64,000 nt of DNA from Billgrantia ethanolica. Lineage in GTDB: Bacteria; Pseudomonadota; Gammaproteobacteria; Pseudomonadales; Halomonadaceae. Of the stretch, positions 45,891-55,299 are shown in pieces. Within the stretch, counting starts at the first letter, position 1; every line of letters begins with the position of its first letter. Below the pieces are notes generated by a model. It saw only the letters and a list, made by a program, of their open reading frames with translations. It made no database searches and had not been told where the DNA came from. Where the stretch lies: positions 620,001-684,000 of the forward strand of contig NZ_JABFTX010000002.1 of the NCBI RefSeq assembly GCF_021404305.1, in the 5' to 3' direction. The translations under genes and the position numbers were made by a program.

Positions 45891-46801
45891 AAACCATGAC
45901 CAGTGCGGCAATGCCGAATCGGGACCGCCAGGCGATTCTGTTCGGCCTGGGCGCCGTGGCGCTGTGGTCCACGGTGGCCACCGCCTTCAAGGTGGCGCTG
46001 GGCTACATGTCGCCGCTGGAGCTGATGTGGCTGGCATCTGCCGTGTCGTGGCTGCTGATGGGCGTGCTGGTGATGCGTCAGGGGTTGCTCGGCCAGGCCT
46101 TGAGCGGCGGCTGGCGCACCGCCGCCTGGGCCGGGTTGATGAACCCGGTGGCCTACTATCTGGTGCTGTTCGGCGCCTATGCCCGCCTGCCGGGCCAGGA
46201 GGCCATGGCCCTCAACTACACCTGGGCGCTGGCCATGGCCTTTCTCGCCGTGCCCATCCTCGGCCAGCGGCTGACCCGCACCGACGTGGCGGCAGGACTG
46301 ATCGCCTATGCGGGGGTATGGGTGATCGCCACGCGAGGGCAGGTGCTCGACGTGGCCTTCGCCGATCCGCTGGGCGTAGGACTGGCGCTGGGCTCGACAC
46401 TGCTGTGGGCGCTCTACTGGCTGCTCAACGTGCGCGATGCCCGTCCGCCGCTGGTGGCCCAGTGGCAGAACTTCAGCGTCGGCCTGCCGGTGCTCACGCT
46501 GCTGATGCTGCTGGGGCCCGGCTTCACCTGGCACGGCTGGGCGGCGTTAGGGGCGGGGGTCTACGTCGGTCTGTTCGAGATGGGTATCGCCTTCGTGCTA
46601 TGGCAACTGGCCATGCATCGGGTATCGCGTACGGCGCGAGTCTCCAACCTGATCTTCCTGTCGCCGCCGGTCTCGCTGCTGCTGCTCTACCTGGTGGTGG
46701 GCGAGCCGATCCTGCTCTCCACCCTGGTCGGGCTGGTGCTGATCCTCGGTGGCCTGGGGCTGCAGCAGTGGCAGAAGAGCCCGGCGACGGATCAGTCATG
46801 A
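45887..46801 (+). CDS. DMT superfamily (EamA-type) transporter
   Basis: 304 residues with ten hydrophobic segments in two EamA repeats (about 15-145 and 160-295): A-V-A-L-W-S-T-V-A-T-A-F-K-V in the first helix and L-G-V-G-L-A-L-G-S-T-L-L-W-A in the second half. ATG 45887 overlaps the Rdx stop (ATGA). The 3' end overlaps the convergent tesA by 10 nt. Substrate unknown. Confidence 0.82.
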   Translation: MKTMTSAAMPNRDRQAILFGLGAVALWSTVATAFKVALGYMSPLELMWLASAVSWLLMGVLVMRQGLLGQALSGGWRTAAWAGLMNPVAYYLVLFGAYARLPGQEAMALNYTWALAMAFLAVPILGQRLTRTDVAAGLIAYAGVWVIATRGQVLDVAFADPLGVGLALGSTLLWALYWLLNVRDARPPLVAQWQNFSVGLPVLTLLMLLGPGFTWHGWAALGAGVYVGLFEMGIAFVLWQLAMHRVSRTARVSNLIFLSPPVSLLLLYLVVGEPILLSTLVGLVLILGGLGLQQWQKSPATDQS

Positions 46802-47496
46802 GAGATATCCGCCAGCTCCACGCCGTTGCTTTCCAGCAACGGTTCGAGGGCGGGCCAGACGTTGTCGAGTATGATGGGTTGGGCTTCGGCGGTGGGGTGG
46901 ATGCCGTCGCTTTGCATCAGACCCTCTTCCAGTGCCACGCCTTCCAGCAGGAAGGGCACCAGTGGGGTATCGTAGGTCTCGGCCAGACGGCTGAAGACGT
47001 CGGTGAAGGCGCGGCGGTAGGCCTGCCCGTAGTTGGGCGGAATGTCGATGCCGAGCAGCAGTACTTCGGCGCCGACGGCCTGGCTGGCCTCGATCATGCC
47101 GGCCAGATTGGCCTTCAACTGGGTCGGCGGCAGGCCGCGCAGGCCGTCGTTGCCGCCCAGCTCGAGCAGAACGATGTCCGGGTCGTGCTGTCCGAGTAGC
47201 TCGGGGAGTCGGCTGGCACCGCCGCCGCTGGTCTCTCCGCTGATGCTGGCATTGACGACCCGGGCGCTGCCGTCGAGCCGCTCCTCGAGCAGGGTGACCC
47301 AGCCGGCCTCCTGCTCGAAGCCGTAAGCGGTGCTCAGACTGTCGCCTACCACCAGTAGTACCGGACGCTCGGCTGCCAGAGCCGGAGCGGTGACCAGTGC
47401 CAGAGCGAACAGCGCGCTCGCGGCAAGGCCAGCGCTGCAGGAACGCCAGCGCGCCAGCCAGACGCCTACCAGACCAAAGGGAAAGACTTTCACCAT
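46792..47496 (-). CDS. tesA: TesA-type GDSL esterase/lysophospholipase (acyl-CoA thioesterase I)
   Basis: 234 residues from ATG 47496 with AAGGAG upstream. A signal-like segment (about 20-41) is followed by V-V-G-D-S-L-S-T-A-Y-G (nucleophile Ser), S-I-S-G-E-T, E-L-G-G-N-D-G-L-R-G and S-D-G-I-H-P (Asp/His), the four SGNH blocks. It is a periplasmic thioesterase/lysophospholipase. Its start codon shares two bases with that of the divergent ABC gene. Confidence 0.92.
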   Translation of the reverse strand: MVKVFPFGLVGVWLARWRSCSAGLAASALFALALVTAPALAAERPVLLVVGDSLSTAYGFEQEAGWVTLLEERLDGSARVVNASISGETSGGGASRLPELLGQHDPDIVLLELGGNDGLRGLPPTQLKANLAGMIEASQAVGAEVLLLGIDIPPNYGQAYRRAFTDVFSRLAETYDTPLVPFLLEGVALEEGLMQSDGIHPTAEAQPIILDNVWPALEPLLESNGVELADISHD

Positions 47497-48247
47497 GACC
47501 GACTCCTTGACTCGAGATGCTGTTTCGCTTGCCGCCGCTTCCGGGCGTGACGCCAAACCGATTCTACATGCTCGTCAGCTGAGCAAGCAGGTGACGAGCG
47601 GCGAACGGCGGCTCACCATTCTGAGTGGTCTGGAGCTCGAAGTGTTCCCCGGCGAGAGCGTGGCGATCCTCGGCCAGAGTGGCGCAGGCAAGTCGACCCT
47701 GCTTGGCCTGCTGGCGGGGTTGGACGAGCCGAGCGGAGGTGAGCTCGAACTGTTCGGCGAAACGCTCGGCAATCTCGATGAAGATGGCCGCGCCCGGTTG
47801 CGTGCCGGTCGGGTCGGCTTCGTGTTCCAGAACTTCCAACTGCTGCCGACCCTGACGGCGCTGGAGAACGTGCTGCTGCCGCTGGAGCTCTCGCCGCTGC
47901 CCGATGCCGGGGCTCGGGCCCGCGACTGGCTCACTCGAGTCGGCCTCGGTGAGCGCATGGAACATCTGCCCAAGCAGCTCTCCGGCGGCGAACAGCAGCG
48001 GGTCGCGCTGGCCCGGGCCTTCGTCACCGGCGCCGAGCTGGTGTTCGCCGACGAACCCACGGGCAACTTGGATCAAGCCACCGGGGCGCGCATCATCGAA
48101 CTGCTGTTCCAGCTCAACCGCGAAGCCGGCACCACCCTGGTGCTGGTGACCCACGACCATGCGCTGGCGGCGCGCTGCGACCGCAGCCTGCGCCTGGAGG
48201 AGGGGCGGCTGGTCGAACTCGTGCGCGACGATGAGGTGGGCGCATGA
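47495..48247 (+). CDS. ABC transporter ATP-binding protein, YbbA/LolD-like
   Basis: 250 residues: Walker A G-Q-S-G-A-G-K-S-T, Q-loop F-V-F-Q-N-F-Q-L-L-P-T-L, signature Q-L-S-G-G-E-Q-Q-R-V-A-L-A-R-A-F, Walker B F-A-D-E-P-T-G-N-L-D, H-loop V-T-H-D. These fit the MacB/LolD subgroup. Divergent from tesA and followed by a large FtsX-type permease (4-nt overlap), as ybbA-ybbP beside tesA in E. coli. The exported substrate is unknown. Confidence 0.9.
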   Translation: MTDSLTRDAVSLAAASGRDAKPILHARQLSKQVTSGERRLTILSGLELEVFPGESVAILGQSGAGKSTLLGLLAGLDEPSGGELELFGETLGNLDEDGRARLRAGRVGFVFQNFQLLPTLTALENVLLPLELSPLPDAGARARDWLTRVGLGERMEHLPKQLSGGEQQRVALARAFVTGAELVFADEPTGNLDQATGARIIELLFQLNREAGTTLVLVTHDHALAARCDRSLRLEEGRLVELVRDDEVGA

Positions 48248-50844
48248 GCCGAGCCTCTACCCAGGCCGAGGGGGCCAATCTGCTGCGTCTCTCCGCCCGC
48301 GGGCTGCTGCGCGATCTGCGCGCCAGCGACGTGCGTGCACTGTTCGTCGCGCTGGCGCTGGCGGTGGCCGCCTCGACCATGATCGGCTTCTTTCTCGACC
48401 GCCTCGACCGTGGCCTGACCCGTCAGGCCGGTCAGCTGCTCGGCGGCGATCTGGTGCTCGAGCAGGGTCGCCCCTTCAGCCCAGAGCTGCGACAGACCCT
48501 GGAAGAGGCCGGCATGACCCTGAGCGACCAGGTCGACATGGTGACCATGGTCAGCTTCGGCGACGCCTTCCAGCCGGCCAGTCTCAAGGCGGTGGATAGC
48601 GTCTACCCCCACTACGGCGAGGTCTACGTCGACCGCGGCGAAGGCATCGAGACGGTCGGTCACGGCCCCGCTCCGGGGGAAGCCTGGGTGGCGCCGCGTC
48701 TGGCGCTGCTGCTGGAGGCGGAGCTGGGCGATCGCATTCAGGTGGGCGAGGGCGAACTGACGCTGACCGGCCTGGTCGAGCGCGAGCCGGACCAGTCCGC
48801 CGGCTTTGGCAACTTCAACCCGCGCCTGATGATCCATCTCGACGACCTCGAGGCAACCAACCTGGTGCAGCCGGGAGCACGGGTGGAGTTCGAGCTGCTC
48901 GCCGCCGGCCCGCCCCAGGCGTTGGATCAGCTGGCGCCGCTACTCGAGCGCCTGCGCCGCGACGGCGTCGAGGTGCGCGACGTGCGCCGCGACCGACCGG
49001 GGCTCGGCAACGCCCTGGAGCGTGCCGAGCGCTACCTGAGCCTGGCAGGTCTTGCCGCGGTGCTGTTGGCCGGGGTGGCGGTAGCCATGGCCACGCGGCG
49101 CTACGTCGAGCGGCATCTGGATACCGCGGCGCTGCTGCGCTGCTTCGGGGCTACTCAGCGCGATCTCACCTGGCTCTTCGCCCTGCAACTTCTATGGCTG
49201 GCGCTGGCGGCGTCGCTGCTCGGGGCGCTGCTGGGCCTGGCGGGGCAGGCCGCGCTGCTGGCCCTGCTCACCGCCTTCCTGCCGCTGACCTTGCCGCCGC
49301 CGGGCTGGTTGCCGCTGTGGCTCGGCGTGCTGACGGCGTTGGCAGTGCTGGTCGGTTTTGCCGGCCCCACGCTGTTGCGCTTGAAGCGGGTCAGCGCGCT
49401 CAAGGTGCTGCGCCGCGAGCTCGACCCGCTGCCGGCCGCGGCCTGGTTGGTGGTGCTGGTGGCCAGCCTGGTGTTCGGCGGCCTGCTGTGGCTCTACTCC
49501 GGCGACTTCGGCCTGGCGGCTTCGCTGCTGGTCGGTGGGCTGGTCATGCTGGTGGTGCTGTGGGGCCTGGGTGGCCTGTTGCTCGGCCTGGTGCTGCGAG
49601 TTGCTGCGCGTCTGCCCCAGGGCGGCGGCAAGGGCGCGGAGCTGAGCCAGGCCCTGCGCCTGGGCGGTCGCCAGTTGGCGCGGCGGCGCTCCGCCAGCTT
49701 GGGGCAGCTGCTCGCCTTCTCGGTGACCTTCTTCGCCATGGCCATGATCGCCATGGTGCGGGGCGACCTGCTCACCACCTGGCAGGACCAGTTGCCCGAG
49801 GATGCACCCAACTACTTCGCCATCAATATCCAGCCCGCCGAGCGCGAAGCGTTCATCGAGGCCCTGGAGGCCAATGCCGACGACCGCACCGCGCTCTACC
49901 CGATGGTGCGTGGGCGGCTTACCGAGATCAACGGCGAGTCGGCCCGTGACGCCGTGCCGGTGGAGTCCCGCGGCGACGGCTCGCTGCGCCGTGAGCTCAA
50001 CCTCACCTGGCAGGCCGAGCTGCCCGAGGGCAACCGGGTAGTGGCCGGCCAGTGGTTCGATGCACTGGCGGAGGCCTCGCCGAATGGCTGGCTGGGAGAG
50101 CTGGATGCCGAGCCGGTGCAGAGCGTGGTGCCGATCTCGCTGGAGGATGGGCTGGCCGAGCGCCTGGGCCTGTCGCTAGGCGATCGCCTGACCTTCACCA
50201 TTGGCGGCGAGGAGATCGTCGGTGAGGTGGCGAGCCTGCGCAACCTCGACTGGGACAGCTTCCGGCCCAACTTCTTCGTCATCTTCCCGCCCGGGGTACT
50301 GGAGCGTTTCGGCCACAGCTTCATTACCGCCTTCCATCTGGAGGCAGGGCAGGGCGAGACGCTGCGTCAGCTGGTGCAGCGCTTCCCCGGGGTATCGCTG
50401 CTCAACATCGACGCCATCCTGGCCCAGGTGCGTGACGTCGTTGCCCAAGTGACCCGGGCGGTGGAGCTGGTGCTGGCCTTCGTGCTGTTGGCTGGGGTGA
50501 GCGTGCTCTACGCCTCCTTGACGGCCAGTCGTCCGGCGCGGGCTCACGAAAGCGGACTGCTGCGGGTATTCGGCGCCGGCCAGAGCCTGATTTCCCGCGT
50601 GCAGGGAGCCGAGTTCGCCATTCTCGGCCTGGCCAGCGGGCTGATGGGCGCGCTGCTGGCCGAGCTGGCTACCGCCGGCATCTATATCGCCTGGTTCGAT
50701 CTGGCACCGCGCCTTCACCCATGGCTTTGGGTCGTGCTGCCCTTGGGTGGAGCGGTGCTGATCGGTGCCATCGGTCATGCCCTGTCGCGGGGCCTGCGCA
50801 AGCAGGCTCCGGCGGCGAGCCTGGGGTTGCTGGGAGAGGCCTGA
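48244..50844 (+). CDS. FtsX-type ABC permease, YbbP-like
   Basis: 866 residues. One membrane helix near 30-50, a large periplasmic domain, a block of three helices (about 260-385), further helices (about 390-460), a second periplasmic domain (about 490-730) and three final helices (about 735-850). L-A-G-V-A-V-A-M-A-T-R-R-Y-V-E-R-H and V-L-Y-A-S-L-T-A-S-R are FtsX/MacB-type segments. It pairs with the ATPase just upstream. YbbP-type exporters are linked to extracting hydrophobic compounds from the inner membrane; not proven here. Confidence 0.88.
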   Translation: MSRASTQAEGANLLRLSARGLLRDLRASDVRALFVALALAVAASTMIGFFLDRLDRGLTRQAGQLLGGDLVLEQGRPFSPELRQTLEEAGMTLSDQVDMVTMVSFGDAFQPASLKAVDSVYPHYGEVYVDRGEGIETVGHGPAPGEAWVAPRLALLLEAELGDRIQVGEGELTLTGLVEREPDQSAGFGNFNPRLMIHLDDLEATNLVQPGARVEFELLAAGPPQALDQLAPLLERLRRDGVEVRDVRRDRPGLGNALERAERYLSLAGLAAVLLAGVAVAMATRRYVERHLDTAALLRCFGATQRDLTWLFALQLLWLALAASLLGALLGLAGQAALLALLTAFLPLTLPPPGWLPLWLGVLTALAVLVGFAGPTLLRLKRVSALKVLRRELDPLPAAAWLVVLVASLVFGGLLWLYSGDFGLAASLLVGGLVMLVVLWGLGGLLLGLVLRVAARLPQGGGKGAELSQALRLGGRQLARRRSASLGQLLAFSVTFFAMAMIAMVRGDLLTTWQDQLPEDAPNYFAINIQPAEREAFIEALEANADDRTALYPMVRGRLTEINGESARDAVPVESRGDGSLRRELNLTWQAELPEGNRVVAGQWFDALAEASPNGWLGELDAEPVQSVVPISLEDGLAERLGLSLGDRLTFTIGGEEIVGEVASLRNLDWDSFRPNFFVIFPPGVLERFGHSFITAFHLEAGQGETLRQLVQRFPGVSLLNIDAILAQVRDVVAQVTRAVELVLAFVLLAGVSVLYASLTASRPARAHESGLLRVFGAGQSLISRVQGAEFAILGLASGLMGALLAELATAGIYIAWFDLAPRLHPWLWVVLPLGGAVLIGAIGHALSRGLRKQAPAASLGLLGEA

Positions 50845-50990
50845 TCCGTCCGCCGCGACGTTGAAACGTCCGCGGCGATGTTTGAGCGCTGCACTGCATT
50901 AATGCGGTTACACTACGTAAACGCGAATGTGGTGCGGTGTGCCTTGCCACCTTCCTATCCGACCGATGCAGTGCACAGGAGGTGGCATCG

Positions 50991-52406
50991 ATGAAGCTTT
51001 ACCGACCCCGAACGACCGGCCTGAAGCCGGCCCTTGCCCTCGTTGCCCTCGTCGGCGCTCCTGGTGTCGCAATGGCGGACACAGAGCGCCTCGAAGCCGA
51101 CCTGCGTGCGCTGTTCAGCGAAGGCGGAACGCTTTCCATCGGCGATGTCTCGAGCGCCATGCTGCGCTCACGGCTCACCGCCGAGGATATCGTGTTCGAG
51201 GCCGAGGAGGGCGAGCGGCTGCTGATCGATCGTTATATCGTCAGCGGCGACTACGACGCCCCCACCGACGTCACGCTCGAAGGCCTGCGCATAGAGGACA
51301 GTCTTACCGAGCTGACCCTGATGAGCATCGAGCGCATCGTGCTCGGCGAACCGTCGCAGGCGGTGTTTCCGCTGCATGAGGAACTGGCGCCCGAGCAGGT
51401 GCGCCTGGGTAGCCTTGCCATCGACGGCATCGTGATCGAGCTGGCCTCGGAGCTTGCCGAGGAGATCTTCTTCGATACACCGCTCAGCAGCAGCCATGGC
51501 CGCATGACCATCGACAAGCTGCGCGGCGAGTCGCTCTCCCATGAGGCGATCGGCATGCTGGAGATCTCCGGCATGGCCGGTGTTTTCGCTGAGCTGGACG
51601 AACTCGGCTCCGGGTCGTTCACGCTGCGTTCGCTGCGCCTGGAGGGGTTGACCGGCATCGATAAGGAGGGCGAGGAGAAGTTGGCCTCGCTGGTGCTGCG
51701 CGATCTGGCCGTGGAGTCTCCCGAGCTGGTCGCTCGTCTGGCCCTGCTCGATCTCGATGGCGACTTCGACGACGGCAAGGGGGGAGTGCGTCTCGAGGGC
51801 TTGCACATGGATCTGGCCCGCATGATCGAGCTCGCCCCCGAGGAGGAGCGCACCCAGCTGCGCATGGTCAGCAACGTGCTGACCGGCGGCAGCGGCGAGC
51901 TGCGCCTCGATGCTGCCTTGCTTGGCAGTTGGCAGGAAAAGGGGGAGCACAGCGTGCTGATCAGCGATAGCCAGATCGACATACACGATGCCCTGAGCCT
52001 GCTGCTCGACATCAATCTGCCGCTGCTGCTGCCGCACGACGTGACACCCAGCGATGCCTTCGGCGGCATGCAGTGGCTCGAAGACGCCACCCTGCTGGGC
52101 GGGGACATTCACCTGAGCCTGGCCAACCAGGGGTTGTTCTCGCGTCTGGCCACGCTGGGGGCGGCCATGGAGGGCGTGACCGAGGCGCTCTACGTCGAGC
52201 AGGTGCGCACCCAGGCCCAGGGCTTCGGCATGATGTTCGGCCCCGAGATCCAGGCCATCCTGGTGGGGTTGGTCGACCTGTTGGAGGGCAGTGCGCAGCA
52301 CCTCGACGTGCGTGTGACGCTGCCGGCGCAAAGCACCGTGACCAGCTATATGAGCGACCCGCTGGGAGTGCCGGGGAAGCTCAGCGTTAAAGTCGAAACT
52401 CGTTGA
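50991..52406 (+). CDS. exported protein of unknown function
   Basis: 471 residues from ATG 50991, with AGGAGGTG upstream. A signal peptide ends near V-A-M-A-D-T (about residue 27). The mature protein is acidic and built of repeated short strands (L-R-S-L-R-L-E-G-L, L-V-L-R-D-L-A-V, V-R-L-E-G-L-H-M-D-L) spaced about 25-30 residues, suggesting a beta-rich, possibly AsmA- or DUF945-like fold. It has no cysteine, no recognised catalytic motif and no transmembrane helix after the signal. It stands alone between the ABC permease and glyA. I do not recognise the family. Confidence 0.75.
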   Translation: MKLYRPRTTGLKPALALVALVGAPGVAMADTERLEADLRALFSEGGTLSIGDVSSAMLRSRLTAEDIVFEAEEGERLLIDRYIVSGDYDAPTDVTLEGLRIEDSLTELTLMSIERIVLGEPSQAVFPLHEELAPEQVRLGSLAIDGIVIELASELAEEIFFDTPLSSSHGRMTIDKLRGESLSHEAIGMLEISGMAGVFAELDELGSGSFTLRSLRLEGLTGIDKEGEEKLASLVLRDLAVESPELVARLALLDLDGDFDDGKGGVRLEGLHMDLARMIELAPEEERTQLRMVSNVLTGGSGELRLDAALLGSWQEKGEHSVLISDSQIDIHDALSLLLDINLPLLLPHDVTPSDAFGGMQWLEDATLLGGDIHLSLANQGLFSRLATLGAAMEGVTEALYVEQVRTQAQGFGMMFGPEIQAILVGLVDLLEGSAQHLDVRVTLPAQSTVTSYMSDPLGVPGKLSVKVETR

Positions 52407-52449
52407 TCCAGCTCTTCTCGCTAAACGCAGCATGAGTATTTCTGCACCC

Positions 52450-52486
52450 GCCCATGACGGCCTTTCAAGTGAAAGCCTTCATGGGC
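52450..52486 (+). other. long inverted repeat in the glyA leader
   Basis: GCCCATGACGGCCTTTC and GAAAGCCTTCATGGGC pair over 15 positions with one mismatch and one bulged base around AAGT. It begins 43 nt after the previous stop and ends 51 nt before the glyA ATG. It could be a terminator without T-run, or a leader structure acting on glyA. Confidence 0.55.
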
Positions 52487-52537
52487 TGGGGTATCATGGC
52501 GCATCCCGATTCTCCCCGTATGCGAGGTTTGCCGCCG

Positions 52538-53803
52538 ATGTTCAGCCGTGACATGACGATTGCCGGTTTCGATGATGCCCTGTTCGATGCGATGCAGAAG
52601 GAGGTCGCCCGCCAGGAAGCGCACATCGAGCTGATCGCCTCCGAGAACTACGCCAGCCCGCGCGTTCTCGAAGCCCAGGGCAGCCAGCTGACCAACAAGT
52701 ACGCGGAAGGCTACCCCGGCAAGCGCTACTACGGCGGCTGCGAGTACGTCGACATCGTCGAGCAACTGGCCATCGACTACGCCAAGCAGCTGTTCGCTGC
52801 CAGCTACGCCAACGTTCAGCCCCACTCCGGCTCCCAGGCCAACAGCGCCGTGTTCCAGGCGCTGGTCAAGCCGGGCGATACCGTGCTGGGCATGAGCCTC
52901 GATGCCGGCGGTCACCTGACCCACGGTGCCAAGCCGAACTTCTCCGGCAAGCACTACAACGCCGTGCAGTACGGCATCGACGGCAGCGGCCGCATCGATT
53001 ATGAGGAAGTGGCGCGTCTGGCCCGCGAGCACCAGCCCAAGATGATCATTGCCGGCTTCTCCGCCTACTCCCAGATCATCGACTGGGCCAAGTTCCGCGA
53101 GATCGCCGATGAAGTGGGCGCCTACCTGCTGGTCGACATGGCCCACATCGCCGGCCTGGTGGCGGCCGGGGTCTATCCGAGCCCGCTGCCCCATGCCCAT
53201 GTGGTGACCACCACCACCCACAAGACCCTGCGTGGCCCACGCGGCGGCCTGATTCTTTCTGCCGAAGGCAACGAAGAGATCGAGAAGAAGCTGCAGTCCG
53301 CCGTGTTCCCCGGCGGTCAGGGTGGCCCGCTGGAGCACGTCATCGCCGCCAAGGCGGTGTGCTTCAAGGAGGCCATGGAACCTGGCTTCAAGAGCTACCA
53401 GCAGCAGGTGGTCAAGAACGCCCAGACCATGGCCGGCGTGTTCATCGAGCGCGGCTACGACATCGTTTCCGGCGGCACCGAGGATCACCTGTTCCTGCTC
53501 TCGCTGATCAAGCAGGGCCTGACCGGCAAGGACGCGGATGCCGCCCTAGGCCGCGCCCACATCACCGTCAACAAGAACGCCGTGCCCGGCGATCCGCAGA
53601 GCCCGTTCGTCACCTCCGGTCTGCGCATCGGCACCCCGGCCGTGACCACCCGCGGCTTCGGTGAAGACGAATGCCGCGAGCTGGCCGGCTGGATCTGCGA
53701 CATCCTCGACGTCATGGCCAAGGGTGAGGATACCGCCGCCATCGAAGGCGAGGTGAAAGGCAAGGTCGAGGCCGTCTGCGCGCGCTTCCCGGTCTATCGC
53801 TGA
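52538..53803 (+). CDS. glyA: serine hydroxymethyltransferase
   Basis: 421 residues from ATG 52538 (M-F-S-R-D-M); ATG 52553 is also possible, and the longer frame from 52454 crosses the leader hairpin. Conserved blocks: [29 protein letters not shown] and [14 protein letters not shown] with the PLP lysine. It converts serine and tetrahydrofolate to glycine and methylene-THF. Confidence 0.96.
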   Translation: MFSRDMTIAGFDDALFDAMQKEVARQEAHIELIASENYASPRVLEAQGSQLTNKYAEGYPGKRYYGGCEYVDIVEQLAIDYAKQLFAASYANVQPHSGSQANSAVFQALVKPGDTVLGMSLDAGGHLTHGAKPNFSGKHYNAVQYGIDGSGRIDYEEVARLAREHQPKMIIAGFSAYSQIIDWAKFREIADEVGAYLLVDMAHIAGLVAAGVYPSPLPHAHVVTTTTHKTLRGPRGGLILSAEGNEEIEKKLQSAVFPGGQGGPLEHVIAAKAVCFKEAMEPGFKSYQQQVVKNAQTMAGVFIERGYDIVSGGTEDHLFLLSLIKQGLTGKDADAALGRAHITVNKNAVPGDPQSPFVTSGLRIGTPAVTTRGFGEDECRELAGWICDILDVMAKGEDTAAIEGEVKGKVEAVCARFPVYR

Positions 53804-53841
53804 GCGCTTTTTTCTTCCTTGGTGCCAGCACTAGTGACAGC

Positions 53842-53870
53842 AATGCCTCGCGCCTGTGGCGCGGGGCATT
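53842..53870. terminator. bidirectional hairpin between glyA and the RTX gene
   Basis: AATGCCTCGCGCC, loop TGT and GGCGCGGGGCATT form a 13-bp stem with one T-G pair between convergent genes. No clear T-run. Confidence 0.55.
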
Positions 53871-53896
53871 GTATGAGTGCCTCAGCAGACTCGCCG

Positions 53897-55195
53897 TTAC
53901 TCCACGATCAGGCTGCTTGAAATACCGTCGAAGTCACTGACTATGCCTGCCAGCATGACCAGGTTGGCATAGTTTCCTTCGGCTGCATTGGTGGAGCTGG
54001 TGGCAACGGCAACGGTGGTGTCAGTGCCGTCATTGGTAACCTGAACCCAGTCGGCGATATCGTCGACTCCGGCATCGAAGCCGAAATCACTGAGCAATTC
54101 ACCAATGTGTAATACGTTACTGCCATTCGACCAGTCAAGGATGGTGTCGAAGTGCTCGTCGGTAGTGCCTGCCATGTCGCCGGCGAGCCATTTGAAGGTG
54201 TCGCTTCCATCACCCCCGGAGAGGATGTCGGCGCCGGAGCCACCGATCAGCACATCGCTACCTGCACCCCCGAAGAGCTGATCGTCTCCCTCGCCACCGA
54301 ATAGGGTGTCATTGCCTCGGCCACCAAAGAGTGCATCATCTCCGCTGGTGCCAAACAGGGTGAGGTCGTCCTCCGCCAGCAAGTTGAGCGTATCACCGCC
54401 TCGAAAACCGAAGATGATATCGTCGCCTGTTCTTGGGTCCTCCTCGGTACCGCTTCCGCCGAGGTTGGTGCCGCTTACCTCATCACCGCTGTTTCCCGGT
54501 GGGGCAGTATGAAAAGTGAAGGTTTCGTAGAATTCGTTTCCTGCACTATCAGTGACCTTTAGGGTTAGATCGAAGCTGCCATCACCTTCCTTGATTTCCT
54601 TGCCATCTTGAAGCTTGAGAATATTGTCATCCACGATCACGAATCGGTCTGTGGGATCGGCGACGATCTCGAAGACGTGTGTATCGTCCTGATCCGGATC
54701 TGCCGCCGTCAGGGTGCCGATAATGGTGCCAGAGCCGGTAGTGGTATTGGCTGGGGCGTCCTGAGGGCCGGAAGTGGCCCCCTGGACGGCGCTAGCCAAC
54801 TCTGGACTGATCGAGATGCGAATATCGGTTGGCGCTTGATTCTCGGCCTCGCCGCCGGGGACGGAGTAGCTATCGAAGAACCAGCGTTCCTGAGTGGCCT
54901 TGCCCTTGCTCCACTCGAAGGAATCCTTCTCGCCGCTGAATAGCGCTGCCAGGTCGAAGCTGCCGCCATTATCGAAGGTCAGGTAGGGCGCGCCGTCGGT
55001 GCTGTTCTGGTTGAGCTCTACCTTGTAGTTACCCTGCAGAAAGGCATCGAGCTGCTCGCCCTCCAGTTGGGTCTCGAGCCAGGCTGAGACGCCTGGATCA
55101 CCGAGGACGACGCTGCTGAGCCACGCCGTGTACTCCTTGGAAAAGACATTCTGGCTATCCGGAGTGCCACCGAGGTATTGGGTGAAGGATGTCAT
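53897..55195 (-). CDS. secreted RTX calcium-binding protein with cadherin-like domain, type I secretion substrate
   Basis: 432 residues from ATG 55195 (TTGAGGG upstream). There is no N-terminal signal peptide. Residues 1-115 are unrecognised; 118-230 form a cadherin-like domain (N-Q-A-P-T-D-I, then L-T-A-A-D-P-D-Q-D and [11 protein letters not shown]). A Gly-rich link leads to RTX nonapeptides (about 285-332: [36 protein letters not shown]). The ~100-residue C-terminal region ends in hydrophobic S-L-I-V-E, like type I secretion signals. It is divergent from a type I exporter pair. Its leader carries a c-di-GMP riboswitch. Role unknown: adhesin, matrix protein or other. Confidence 0.85.
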   Translation of the reverse strand: MTSFTQYLGGTPDSQNVFSKEYTAWLSSVVLGDPGVSAWLETQLEGEQLDAFLQGNYKVELNQNSTDGAPYLTFDNGGSFDLAALFSGEKDSFEWSKGKATQERWFFDSYSVPGGEAENQAPTDIRISISPELASAVQGATSGPQDAPANTTTGSGTIIGTLTAADPDQDDTHVFEIVADPTDRFVIVDDNILKLQDGKEIKEGDGSFDLTLKVTDSAGNEFYETFTFHTAPPGNSGDEVSGTNLGGSGTEEDPRTGDDIIFGFRGGDTLNLLAEDDLTLFGTSGDDALFGGRGNDTLFGGEGDDQLFGGAGSDVLIGGSGADILSGGDGSDTFKWLAGDMAGTTDEHFDTILDWSNGSNVLHIGELLSDFGFDAGVDDIADWVQVTNDGTDTTVAVATSSTNAAEGNYANLVMLAGIVSDFDGISSSLIVE

Positions 55196-55231
55196 CGTAC
55201 GAACCCTCAATGCCTGATTATGGTTCTAATT

Positions 55232-55269
55232 GGAACAGGCATGCCCAGCCGGGCGTTATGCCTGCTTCC
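55232..55269 (-). other. leader hairpin between the riboswitch and the RTX gene
   Basis: Arms GGAACAGGCATGCCC and GGGC-GTT-ATGCCTG-C-TTCC pair over 15 positions with a 3-base and a 1-base bulge and an AGCC loop. A second hairpin, CGCCTTG/CAAGGCG (55271-55298), lies between it and the aptamer. These are candidates for the riboswitch's expression platform; there is no T-run, so control may be at translation or by alternative pairing. Confidence 0.5.
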
Positions 55270-55299
55270 CCGCCTTGTGTTACGTACTACTCAAGGCGC

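Noticed and set aside
51168..52433. 421-codon minus-strand frame opposite the unknown exported protein
   Set aside because: The plus-strand frame has an AGGAGGTG ribosome site and a signal peptide; the minus frame has neither and reads as Gln/His-rich shadow.
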